A stretch of DNA of 49,657 nt from NCBI GenBank assembly GCA_903828145.1, contig CAIKKY010000030.1:1-49657 (forward strand). The letters are read 5' to 3'. A program made the position numbers and the translations under genes. Under the pieces are notes generated by a model. It searched no databases. It was not told where the DNA came from and saw only the letters and a list, made by a program, of their open reading frames with translations. Numbering within the stretch: the first letter of the stretch is position 1; every line of letters starts with the position of its first letter. Of this stretch, positions 24,946-33,644 are shown in pieces. The DNA comes from an uncultured Hyphomicrobiales bacterium. Its GTDB lineage: Bacteria; Pseudomonadota; Alphaproteobacteria; Rhizobiales; Devosiaceae.

Positions 24946-25956
24946 GTGGGATTATTTCGGTTCACGCGCTTTGCGGCTGCGATAACGCTATTGCTGGCCA
25001 GCGGCGCCGGTCTGGCGGCGGAGACGCAGCCCAGTCTTCTGGGCGATGTCCGCATTCATGACCCGAGCGTCATCGAGGTGAACGACAGGTTCATCGCGTT
25101 CCAGACCGGCGGGGATGGCGGAGCCGCCCATGGCGCGACCCGCACCAAGACCTCGCCAGATGGCATCACCTGGACCGATTCCGGGGCCGTCGGCAAAGGC
25201 CTGCCCGCCTGGGTCGTACCGACCCTTGGCTACAAGCCGACCAATATCTGGGCCCCCTCGATCAGCCGTCGGGGTGATGTGTTTTCGCTCTACTATTCGC
25301 TCTCGACCTTCGGCGTGCAGGTCTCCGCCATCGGGCTGATGACGCATTCCGCGCTCGATCTCGATCCGGCCCGGCCCGGCGAGGGCTGGCAGGATCAGGG
25401 CGTGGTCCTCACCAGCAAAATCCATGATGATTTCAACGCCATCGACCCGTTCCGCATCGACACGGCCGATGGGCGCGCCTTTTTAGCCTTCGGCTCGTTC
25501 TGGAACGGTATCAAGCTGACCGAACTGGACCCGGTAACCGGCAAGCGGCTGGACCCCGAGGCGCCCTATATCGCCTTGGCCTCGCGCGGCGGCGCCGGAA
25601 TCGAAGCCCCCTCGATACTCGAGCATGACGGGCGGTTTTACCTGTTCGTTTCGTTCGATCAGTGCTGCCGGGGGCTCAAGTCGACCTATTCCATCCGGGT
25701 CGGCCGCGCCGATCAGGTGAGCGGCCCCTATATCGATCGCGAAGGTCGTCCCCTGCTCGAAGGCGGCGGCTCGCTGCTGTTGGGCTCCACCGGCCGCTTC
25801 ATCGGCCCCGGTGGGCAGGAAACCCGCGACACCGCGCACGGCCCGATGCTCGCCTATCATTTTTATGATGGCGACGACCTCGGCAAATCCAAGCTGCAAT
25901 ATTCTCCCGTGAAATGGACCTCAGATGGCTGGCCAGACCTCGACCCCCTCCCGTAG
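24946..25956 (+). CDS. GH43 family glycosidase (arabinanase-like), secreted
   Basis: 336 residues from GTG 24946, placed by GGGGGAGGA seven bases upstream. Signal peptide: FRFTRFAAAITLLLASGAGLAA. The five-bladed beta-propeller GH43 family is shown by RIHDPSVIE (base D39), NAIDPF (D167, pKa modulator) and GIEAPSIL (acid E220), at the spacing known for the family, plus WAPSISRRGDVFSLYYS and YLFVSFDQCCRG. The layout is that of arabinan endo-1,5-alpha-L-arabinosidases. It probably trims plant arabinan in the periplasm or outside the cell. Its 3' end overlaps the next gene by 32 bases. Confidence 0.88.
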   Translation: MGLFRFTRFAAAITLLLASGAGLAAETQPSLLGDVRIHDPSVIEVNDRFIAFQTGGDGGAAHGATRTKTSPDGITWTDSGAVGKGLPAWVVPTLGYKPTNIWAPSISRRGDVFSLYYSLSTFGVQVSAIGLMTHSALDLDPARPGEGWQDQGVVLTSKIHDDFNAIDPFRIDTADGRAFLAFGSFWNGIKLTELDPVTGKRLDPEAPYIALASRGGAGIEAPSILEHDGRFYLFVSFDQCCRGLKSTYSIRVGRADQVSGPYIDREGRPLLEGGGSLLLGSTGRFIGPGGQETRDTAHGPMLAYHFYDGDDLGKSKLQYSPVKWTSDGWPDLDPLP

Positions 25957-26962
25957 CGGGCGCGCCGACGACCTCGATCTTTTAAAGACCCTGCTGGTCA
26001 TCGGCATGGTGGGCACGCATGTGGTGCAGCTCCTGAGTTTCCGCCTCAAAGGCACCGCCAATGTGGTGTGGCAGGACTACGCCAATCTCATCAGCTTTTC
26101 GGGCTATATGTTCGCCTTCGGCATTGGCCTCGGCCTGCCCAAGACCAGAACCCGCACCAGGACGCTGGCCGAGACGCTCCGCCCCATTGCGCTGCTGCTG
26201 CTGGCGGCCTGGGTCTCGTCCCTGGCCTTCGCGCTGCTGGTTGACCGTCGGCCGCTCGATGGCGATCTCGTCATCGACATCCTGTCGATGCGGCGGCTGT
26301 TCGGGTGGAGCGAGTTCCTCAACACCTTCTTCGTTCTCTCGATCCTGACGGCCTTCGCCCGGCCGGTGCTCGTTGCCATCGGGCGCAATCCGGTGCTGAT
26401 GGTTCTGGCGTCGGCGCTCGGGCTCCTGTCCACGCTCGTCGTTGTCAATGCGCTGGTGCCGCTCGCGGGGACCATCATCGGCCACACCGACTATGCCAGC
26501 TTTCCGCTGCTCGCCTATCTGCCGTGGTTCCTCGTCGGCATCTGGTATGGCGGCAACCGGCTCCGGGCCTGGCACTTTATCCCGGCTTTGGCTGCAACCG
26601 GGCTCTTTGCCTATGCCGCGCTTACCACGGGCGATTACCCGGCGCGCTTTCCGCCCTCGGCCCTCTGGGTTGCGGGACCGGCGCTGTTCCTGCTCGCCTA
26701 CCTTGGCTTCACCCGGTGGCTCTGCGCCCGCGTACGCGTGCCGCGCCTGCTGCTCCTGCCGGGGCAGCATGTGCTGAGCTTCCTGATCGTGTCCAATCTC
26801 GCGATTTTTTCCGCGCGCTTCCTTGTGGGGCGGCCGATCCGGACCGAATGGATGGCCGGCCTCGTCACCCTCGGGTTGCTGGGCGCGATTACGCTCGGCT
26901 GGGTGCTGTGGCAGCGCTTCAGCGGTTCAGGCGGAACCCGCCGAGCCGCGGCGGCGCAATAG
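25925..26962 (+). CDS. multi-pass membrane protein, acyltransferase-3-like
   Basis: 345 residues with about ten membrane segments (near 18-38, 53-71, 85-106, 131-151, 155-180, 195-212, 217-233, 246-265, 282-300, 309-330). The start RADDLDLLKTLLVIGMVGTHVV resembles the acyltransferase-3 signature of Arg, LDxL(R/K) and a His in the first membrane helix (H32). A run of RT repeats (75-80) forms a basic loop. It overlaps the GH43 gene by 32 bases in another frame, so coupling is likely. It may acylate or de-acylate a sugar, or serve as a transport-like membrane enzyme; the assignment is tentative. Confidence 0.5.
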   Translation: MAGQTSTPSRSGRADDLDLLKTLLVIGMVGTHVVQLLSFRLKGTANVVWQDYANLISFSGYMFAFGIGLGLPKTRTRTRTLAETLRPIALLLLAAWVSSLAFALLVDRRPLDGDLVIDILSMRRLFGWSEFLNTFFVLSILTAFARPVLVAIGRNPVLMVLASALGLLSTLVVVNALVPLAGTIIGHTDYASFPLLAYLPWFLVGIWYGGNRLRAWHFIPALAATGLFAYAALTTGDYPARFPPSALWVAGPALFLLAYLGFTRWLCARVRVPRLLLLPGQHVLSFLIVSNLAIFSARFLVGRPIRTEWMAGLVTLGLLGAITLGWVLWQRFSGSGGTRRAAAAQ

Positions 26963-27953
26963 AGGCGCGTTCGATCAGCGGGCACTCGATCTTCACACGG
27001 CGCGGCGCGCCCGGGGGCACCTGCTCCTCGAGCAGCGCCGCAACCGCCCACCGCGCCATTTCCTCGTGCGGCAAAACCACGGTGGTGAGCGGCGGCTGCA
27101 GATAGCTTGCCAGCTCGTCATCGTCGAAACCCACAATAGACACATCGCCGGGGATCGACAGCCCGGCCGATTTCAGCGCGTCGCACGCGCCCATCGCCAT
27201 GCGGTCGTTAAAGGCAAAAACGCCGGTGGGCGGATTATCCATGTCGAGCAGACGCTGCTGCAGCGCGCGCCCGCCATCCACGGTCCAGCCGCCGCGCATG
27301 ATCAGGCTTTCATCAACCGGCACATCCCAGGTGGCCAGCGCCTGCCGATAGCCGCGCTCGCGCGCCTCGGCCGCCTCGATCCAGTCCTCACCGGCAAGGT
27401 GAGCGATCCGGCGATGACCCGCCTTGAGCAGCACCTCGGTGGCGGCGAACCCGCCCGCCACATCGCCCGGCGTCACCGAGGTGAAGGCCCGCTCCGCGTC
27501 GTAACAGTTGAGCAGCACCGTGGGCACATCGCGCAGCCGTGCCGGGGGCGTGACCTCGCGGGTGATCAGCGTGCTGTAAATGATGCCGATGGGCTGGCTC
27601 GCCATCAGCAGGTCGAGCGCCATGTTTTCGAGCTTCTCGTCGCCCCGGGTCGAGAAGGTGGCCACAACGACATCCTGCAGGGCGGCCTCATCGCGCGCGC
27701 CTTCGAGAAAGGGGGCGACAAAAGGCGTTACGCTCACCTCGTCGATCAACATCCCGATCAGGCGGGTGCGGTTGGCGGGCACCGGGTGGCGCGGCCCGCG
27801 CCGATATCCGAGCGCCTCGGCCGCCTCGTGCACGCGGGCCCGGGTGGCCTCGGCAACGCGCGCATCGGGCACGCCATTCAAGACGAGCGAAACGGTGGCC
27901 TGCGAGACCCCCGCGCGCTGCCCGATATCCATCATGGTTGGCCGTTTAGCCAC
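26919..27953 (-). CDS. LacI-family transcriptional regulator
   Basis: 344 residues. The N-terminal helix-turn-helix is MMDIGQRAGVSQATVSLVLN (6-26) with the hinge helix TRARVHEAAEALGYRR. A periplasmic-binding-like sensor domain follows (LIGMLIDEV, GVFAFNDRMAMGACDALKSAGLSIPGDVSIVGFDDDELASYLQPPLTTV). It is divergent from the GH2 gene, so that enzyme and the linked sugar genes are its natural targets. Its 3' end overlaps the convergent acyltransferase-like gene by 44 bases. Confidence 0.93.
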   Translation of the reverse strand: MAKRPTMMDIGQRAGVSQATVSLVLNGVPDARVAEATRARVHEAAEALGYRRGPRHPVPANRTRLIGMLIDEVSVTPFVAPFLEGARDEAALQDVVVATFSTRGDEKLENMALDLLMASQPIGIIYSTLITREVTPPARLRDVPTVLLNCYDAERAFTSVTPGDVAGGFAATEVLLKAGHRRIAHLAGEDWIEAAEARERGYRQALATWDVPVDESLIMRGGWTVDGGRALQQRLLDMDNPPTGVFAFNDRMAMGACDALKSAGLSIPGDVSIVGFDDDELASYLQPPLTTVVLPHEEMARWAVAALLEEQVPPGAPRRVKIECPLIERASIAPPRLGGFRLNR

Positions 27954-28053
27954 GTCCGTTCCCCTTCTTGGCGGCGCCTGCCTTTACCGGAAACCCGGGC
28001 TGCCACGCAATGTGCGGAAACATCCTTTAGCAGGCTTGTCATGCCCCATCAAA

Positions 28054-28067
28054 ACCGTTATCGATTA
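28054..28067. promoter_or_regulatory. candidate LacI-type operator between lacI-family gene and GH2 gene
   Basis: ACCGTTATCGATTA lies in the 150-base divergent region, centred on the palindrome ATCGAT (28060-28065). It is imperfect but of the even-centred, CG-containing type that LacI regulators use. It is followed by TATAATG, a possible -10 for the GH2 gene. Confidence 0.4.
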
Positions 28068-28103
28068 TAATGTGCTAATAAAATTAGCGAGGGGAGGTCC
28101 GGT

Positions 28104-30824
28104 ATGAGGAATGCAGCAGTGGGCGCGGGTCTGCGCGAGGAATTGTCACTCGACGGGGCCTGGGCGTTCCGTCTTGAGGGGCAGGGCGACTGGCGCACGG
28201 CCATGGTGCCGAACCCGTGGCAGGCCGAGTTTGCCGATCTGCGCCATGCCACTGGCCGCGCCACCTACCGGCGCACCATCACCATCCCCGCCCATTGGGC
28301 CAAGCGCCAGGTCGTGCTGCAGTTCGGCGCGGTGAATTACTTCGCCGACGTGCGGCTCGACGGCACATCGCTGGGCACGCATGAAGGCGGCTATCTGCCG
28401 TTTGAGATCACGCTGCCCCCGGGGCTGACCGGCGACCATCAGCTCGATGTGCTCGCGACGCTGCCCTCGGGCGATGCCAGCGCCTATCCCGATGCGCCCT
28501 TTGGCGAAATCCCGCATGGCAAGCAGAGCTGGTACGGCCCCCTCGGTGGCATCTGGCAATCTGTGCAGCTTGTGGCGCGCGATCCTCATCACATTGCCCA
28601 TGTCGGTATCACCACCGATATCGATACCGGTACGGCCCGGTTCCGCATCACCACGGCTGGCGAAGGGATGGTCCGCGTGACCCTTGATGGGCAGACGGTG
28701 GAGGGCAAGGGCCCGGACCTGTCGATGACGCTGGCGGCACCCGCCCTGTGGTCGCCCGAGCACCCGAACCTCTACACGGCCCGTATCGAGCTGATCCGCG
28801 AGGGTCAGGTGGTCGATGCCGTGGCCGAAACCTTCGGCTACCGCAAGGTCGAGACGCGGGACGGCAAATTCTTCCTCAATGGCGAACCGCTCTACATGCG
28901 CGGCGCGCTCGATCAGGATTACTACCCCGATGGCATCTGCACGCCGCCGTCGCTCGCCTTCATCGAAGATCAGTTCCGCAAAGCCAAGCACCTGGGGCTC
29001 AACCTGCTGCGCTGCCACATCAAGGTGCCCGATCCGCGCTACCATGAGGTTGCCGATCGCCTCGGGCTCTTGATCTGGACCGAAATCCCCAACGTGCAAT
29101 ATTTCAGCGCCAGGGCAGCTGAGCGCATGCGCGACACCATGGCGGGCATTGTGGCGCGCGATGGCAACCGGCCCTCGATCATCGCCTGGACCATCATCAA
29201 CGAGGATTGGGGCACCCGCCTCGTTGAAAACGCCGATCACCGCCAGTGGCTGAAGGACACCTATGATTGGCTGAAAGCGCTCGATCCGACCCGGCTCGTG
29301 GTCGATAATTCGGCCTGCATTCCCAATTTCCACGTGAAGACCGACATCAACGACTACCATTACTACCGCTCGGTGCCGGAACGGCGCGCCGAGTGGGAAA
29401 AGCTGACCGACGAATTCGCCGAAGCCTGGGATTGGACCTGGTCGCCGCATGGCGACGGCGAACGCCGGGGCGATGAGCCGCTGGTGGTGTCCGAATTCGG
29501 TGTCTGGGGTCTGCCCCAGCCCAAGGATGTTGGCATCGGGTCCAGCCACGAGCCGTGGTGGGCCGAAACCGGGGGCAACTGGGGCGATGGTGCCGCCTAT
29601 CCGCATGGCATCGGCAACCGCTTCAAAACCTATCACCTCGATAAGGTGTTCGGCTCGCTCGAGGGCTTCGTTACCGCCGCGCAGTGGTTCCAGTTTGCCA
29701 ATCTGAAATATGAAATCGAATCGATGCGCGCCCGCGCCTCCATTCAGGGCTATGTCATCACCGAGATGACCGACGTGCATTGGGAGGCTAATGGCCTGCT
29801 CGATATCCGCCGCAACCCGCGCGCCTTCCACGATCGCTTTGCCGAGGTGAATACCGATACCGTCATCGTGCCGCTGGTTGAGCACCACGCGCTCTATGGT
29901 GGGGAATCCCTGCCGCTCCGGCTGAAAATCGCGACGGGCGGCAAGGCCATTCCGGCGGCAACGCTCACCTGGTCCGCGGAAGGCCGTTCGGGCACGCTCG
30001 CCGTGCCGGCGACGGACGCACTCGCCGTGGCCGATCTGGGTACTCTGTCCATCCCGCTTGCGGCGGGCCCGGCCCGCCTGGTCAGCGTGGCACTCAGCCT
30101 TGCTGCACCAGGGGGACCGCTGGCGCGCAACGAGATCACCGTTTCGGTGTTCGCCAAACGGGCTCCCGGTGCGCTGCGCATTGCGGCCCAAACCGATGGC
30201 CTCGCGGCCTTCGCCACGGGTCTCGGCTACACGCTCGCCGCGCCCGATGTCGCCGATCTGGTGCTCGCCCACAGCCTCGACGAAAGCGATATCGAGGCCA
30301 TGCGCCATGGCCGCCGCTATCTCGTGTTGGCCGATGGCACCGAGCCGACGCAGCGCAATCTGCGCGCTGACCCGCCGAAGGCCGAGCCGCCGACCATGCC
30401 CGAAAGCAAGGAAAAGGCCCGCCATCTGGGTGCTGAAAGCCAGTTGCCAAACCTCGGGCTGGTGCTGCGCGACGGCACGCTGTGGCGCGGCGACTGGATT
30501 GCCAATTTCTCCTGGCTCCGGCGCGACGGCGCGTTTGCCGCCATCCCGGGCGGTCCGCTGCTCGATATCGCCTTTGATCGGGTGGTGCCGCACCATGTGC
30601 TCACCGGCTTCCGCTCCTGGGAATATGAGGGGCTGGTTGATGCCGGGGTTGTGATTGGCTGGGTACAGAAACCAGCGGCAACCATAGCGCGCCGCAAAGT
30701 CGGCAAGGGCGGGCTCGTCGCCTCGACCTTCCGGCTGTTGAACGATGCGCCCGGGGTCGACCCGGTGGCCGCGGCCCTGTTCGATGGCCTCGCTCACAGC
30801 GCGGCCGGGCTGGCCACGGGCTGA
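28104..30824 (+). CDS. GH2 family glycoside hydrolase (beta-galactosidase/glucuronidase type)
   Basis: 906 residues, ATG 28104 after GGGGAGG. No signal peptide, so it acts in the cytoplasm. Domains in order: sugar-binding jelly roll (~10-180, YRRTITIPAHW and VRLDGTSLGTHEGGYLPF), an immunoglobulin-like domain (~185-270), and a TIM barrel (~275-600) with acid/base in WTIINEDWG (E367) and nucleophile in VVSEFGVWG (E464). Beyond residue 620 there is an extra ~280-residue region with a beta domain and a glutamine-amidotransferase-like end. The enzyme type cannot be told from sequence alone. It probably cleaves imported oligosaccharides. Confidence 0.88.
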   Translation: MRNAAVGAGLREELSLDGAWAFRLEGQGDWRTAMVPNPWQAEFADLRHATGRATYRRTITIPAHWAKRQVVLQFGAVNYFADVRLDGTSLGTHEGGYLPFEITLPPGLTGDHQLDVLATLPSGDASAYPDAPFGEIPHGKQSWYGPLGGIWQSVQLVARDPHHIAHVGITTDIDTGTARFRITTAGEGMVRVTLDGQTVEGKGPDLSMTLAAPALWSPEHPNLYTARIELIREGQVVDAVAETFGYRKVETRDGKFFLNGEPLYMRGALDQDYYPDGICTPPSLAFIEDQFRKAKHLGLNLLRCHIKVPDPRYHEVADRLGLLIWTEIPNVQYFSARAAERMRDTMAGIVARDGNRPSIIAWTIINEDWGTRLVENADHRQWLKDTYDWLKALDPTRLVVDNSACIPNFHVKTDINDYHYYRSVPERRAEWEKLTDEFAEAWDWTWSPHGDGERRGDEPLVVSEFGVWGLPQPKDVGIGSSHEPWWAETGGNWGDGAAYPHGIGNRFKTYHLDKVFGSLEGFVTAAQWFQFANLKYEIESMRARASIQGYVITEMTDVHWEANGLLDIRRNPRAFHDRFAEVNTDTVIVPLVEHHALYGGESLPLRLKIATGGKAIPAATLTWSAEGRSGTLAVPATDALAVADLGTLSIPLAAGPARLVSVALSLAAPGGPLARNEITVSVFAKRAPGALRIAAQTDGLAAFATGLGYTLAAPDVADLVLAHSLDESDIEAMRHGRRYLVLADGTEPTQRNLRADPPKAEPPTMPESKEKARHLGAESQLPNLGLVLRDGTLWRGDWIANFSWLRRDGAFAAIPGGPLLDIAFDRVVPHHVLTGFRSWEYEGLVDAGVVIGWVQKPAATIARRKVGKGGLVASTFRLLNDAPGVDPVAAALFDGLAHSAAGLATG

Positions 30825-30853
30825 TCCTGACTAAATCAGGAAAACGGGTGAAG

Positions 30854-30872
30854 AGGCGGGTTACCCGCCTTC
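30854..30872 (+). terminator. hairpin after GH2 gene
   Basis: AGGCGGG (30854-30860) pairs with CCCGCCT (30864-30870) over a TTA loop and is followed by TCTGG. The U tract is minimal. The position, 30 bases after the stop, suits a weak terminator. Confidence 0.45.
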
Positions 30873-30941
30873 TGGCGGATGAACATATAGGTTAAGTCAC
30901 TGGTAGATATGGTGAATTCCACTTCGGCATTTAATACAGGA

Positions 30942-30968
30942 TTGACAATATTGTTCGGCCCGTAGCAT
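30942..30968 (+). promoter_or_regulatory. candidate promoter with palindromic operator for the sugar ABC operon
   Basis: A consensus -35 TTGACA (30942-30947) overlaps the perfect palindrome ACAATATTGT (30945-30954). TAGCAT (30963-30968) at 15-base spacing is a possible -10, a short spacing. A regulator bound to the palindrome would block the -35. Confidence 0.4.
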
Positions 30969-31034
30969 GGTTCATAGGCGAAGACCCCAAGGGGGCATCG
31001 CGGCCGCTTGGCGGCGAAGGGGGAGGAGCAGATC

Positions 31035-32117
<1,083 letters not shown>

Positions 32118-32193
32118 TTTTGGTTCCGGAGGGGAGCAACACGCCCAACTGAACCAGAAAAACCGATCCGTATCACGGAAAGGTCATCGGAAT

Positions 32194-32240
32194 TGTCCCA
32201 GTCGATCTTGCACTGCTCAATGCGTAAGGTCGACGGGACA
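32194..32240 (+). ncRNA. long stem-loop in the ATPase-to-binding-protein intergenic leader
   Basis: TGTCCC-(A)-GTCGA (32194-32205) pairs with TCGACGGGACA (32230-32240): eleven base pairs with one bulged A and a 24-base loop. A second small hairpin (CCGC 32245-32248 with GCGG 32253-32256, tetraloop AACT) follows at once. There is no U tract, so mRNA processing, stability or a regulatory role is more likely than termination. No known riboswitch was recognised. Confidence 0.5.
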
Positions 32241-32305
32241 GGGTCCGCAACTGCGGGTCCGACTATGTCTACGCATGGAGCTTACCCCAAGGGAGGAGTT
32301 ACACT

Positions 32306-33580
32306 ATGAAGTCTATTCTTAAAGCGGCCCTGATTTCGACGGCTCTGCTGTCGTTCGGTGGCCTCGCTATGGCCAAGGAAACCGTCGTTTGGTGGGATTT
32401 CCTCGGCGGCGGCGACGGCGTGCGCATGAAGAAGCTCATCGAAGACTTCAACGCTGAGCATGCGGACACTGTCGAAATCCAGGCGACCACGCTCGATTGG
32501 GGCGTGCCCTTCTACACCAAGGTTCAGACCTCGGCCGCCGTTGGCGAAGGCCCGGATGTGATGACCTACCACGCTTCGCGTATCCCGCTGGCCGTCAGCC
32601 AGGGCACGCTGAAGGAAATCACTGCCGACGATTGGACCGCTATGGGTCTCGGCGCGGACAGCTTTGCTTCGACCACCTGGGGCGCCGTCTCGGTTGACGA
32701 CAAGCAGTACGCTGTGCCGTTCGATACGCACCCGATCGTGCTCTACTACAACAAGGACAAGCTTGATGCGGCCGGCCTGATCGGCGCCGATGGCCTGCCC
32801 GCAGGCCTCGACGGCATTGATAACTTCAAGGCCGCCATGAAGAAGCTCCAGGAAGGCGGTACCAAGTACGGTATGGCGACGACGACCGCCGACGGCGGCT
32901 TCTCGTTCCGCACCATCTACTCGTACCTCTGCCAGCAGGACGGCGACATCGGCACCGATGGCAATTGGCTGCCGGGCGACAATGCCGAGAAGCTGACCAA
33001 GGCCGTTCAGGTCATCGCCGATTGGGTGAAGGACGGCTATGCGCCGGGCTACACCGACTATCCGTCGGCCGTGGCTCTGTTCACCTCGGGTGAATCTGCA
33101 TTCATGATCAACGGCGTGTGGGAAGTCCCCACGATGGTTGACCTTGAAAAGCAGGGCAAGCTGTTCAACTGGGGCGCCATCGAGCTCCCGGTCATGTTCA
33201 ACCATGCTTGCACCTATGCCGACTCGCATTCGTTCGCGATCCCGAACAATGTCGGCAAGGACGCAACCCCGGAAAAGCATGCCGCCGTGCTTGAAGTCAT
33301 CAAGTGGATGGAAGCTCACTCGCTGTTCTGGGCGACCGCTGGTCATATCCCGGCGAACAAGGCCGTGAATGAATCGGCCGAGTACAAGGCCATGCAGCCG
33401 CAGGCGACCTATGCCAAGCTGCTGTCGAACATGGTGTTCGATCCCAAGTCGAAGAACGCTGGCGTTGCCTCGCCGCTGTTCGATGCCGCCGGCAATGCTT
33501 TCGCCGCCGCCATGAACAACGAAGTTGATGCCGCGTCTGCAGTGCAGGAAATGAAGTCGACTCTGGAAGCTCTCCAGTAA
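32306..33580 (+). CDS. sugar ABC transporter substrate-binding protein (family 1)
   Basis: 424 residues, ATG 32306 with GGGAGGAG upstream. Signal peptide: MKSILKAALISTALLSFGG...AMA-KE. The mature part shows the family 1 solute-binding fold: VVWWDFLGGGDG, GEGPDVMTYHASRIPLAVSQG, YAVPFDTHPIVLYYNKDKLDAAG, SGESAFMINGVWEVPTM. Many exposed Trp/Tyr suit oligosaccharide stacking. It supplies the permease pair downstream. Neighbouring GH2, GH4 and GH43 genes point to an arabino- or galacto-oligosaccharide. Confidence 0.92.
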   Translation: MKSILKAALISTALLSFGGLAMAKETVVWWDFLGGGDGVRMKKLIEDFNAEHADTVEIQATTLDWGVPFYTKVQTSAAVGEGPDVMTYHASRIPLAVSQGTLKEITADDWTAMGLGADSFASTTWGAVSVDDKQYAVPFDTHPIVLYYNKDKLDAAGLIGADGLPAGLDGIDNFKAAMKKLQEGGTKYGMATTTADGGFSFRTIYSYLCQQDGDIGTDGNWLPGDNAEKLTKAVQVIADWVKDGYAPGYTDYPSAVALFTSGESAFMINGVWEVPTMVDLEKQGKLFNWGAIELPVMFNHACTYADSHSFAIPNNVGKDATPEKHAAVLEVIKWMEAHSLFWATAGHIPANKAVNESAEYKAMQPQATYAKLLSNMVFDPKSKNAGVASPLFDAAGNAFAAAMNNEVDAASAVQEMKSTLEALQ

Positions 33581-33594
33581 GAGACTGACTTTGT

Positions 33595-33618
33595 CCCGAC
33601 CGGCTTCGGCCGGTCGGG
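33595..33618 (+). terminator. UUCG-capped hairpin between binding-protein and permease genes
   Basis: CCCGACCGGC (33595-33604) pairs perfectly with GCCGGTCGGG (33609-33618) around a TTCG tetraloop. It lies 15 bases after the binding-protein stop and is followed by ATTTC only. Such hairpins protect upstream mRNA and reduce downstream expression, giving excess binding protein over permease. Confidence 0.65.
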
Positions 33619-33644
33619 ATTTCAGAGGAGGCGGGGGTAAGGGC

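Noticed and set aside
26149-26170. Short repeat encoding RTRTRT in the membrane protein
   Set aside because: Only three imperfect units; most likely an ordinary basic loop rather than a functional DNA repeat.
26823-28070. 415-residue plus-strand frame opposite the LacI-family gene
   Set aside because: Antisense shadow; LacI helix-turn-helix and sensor motifs are unambiguous on the minus strand.
28146-30797. 883-residue open frame antisense to the GH2 gene
   Set aside because: Its composition is an Arg/His/Gly-rich mirror of the sense codons, with no recognisable motif. Long antisense frames arise from GC-rich third positions.
14978-30950. Shared 11-base string TTTAATACAGG near 14979 and near 30930, both close to a TTGAC box
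   Set aside because: Hundreds of 11-base matches are expected by chance in 50 kb. The distance to the TTGAC box differs, so no common operator is claimed.
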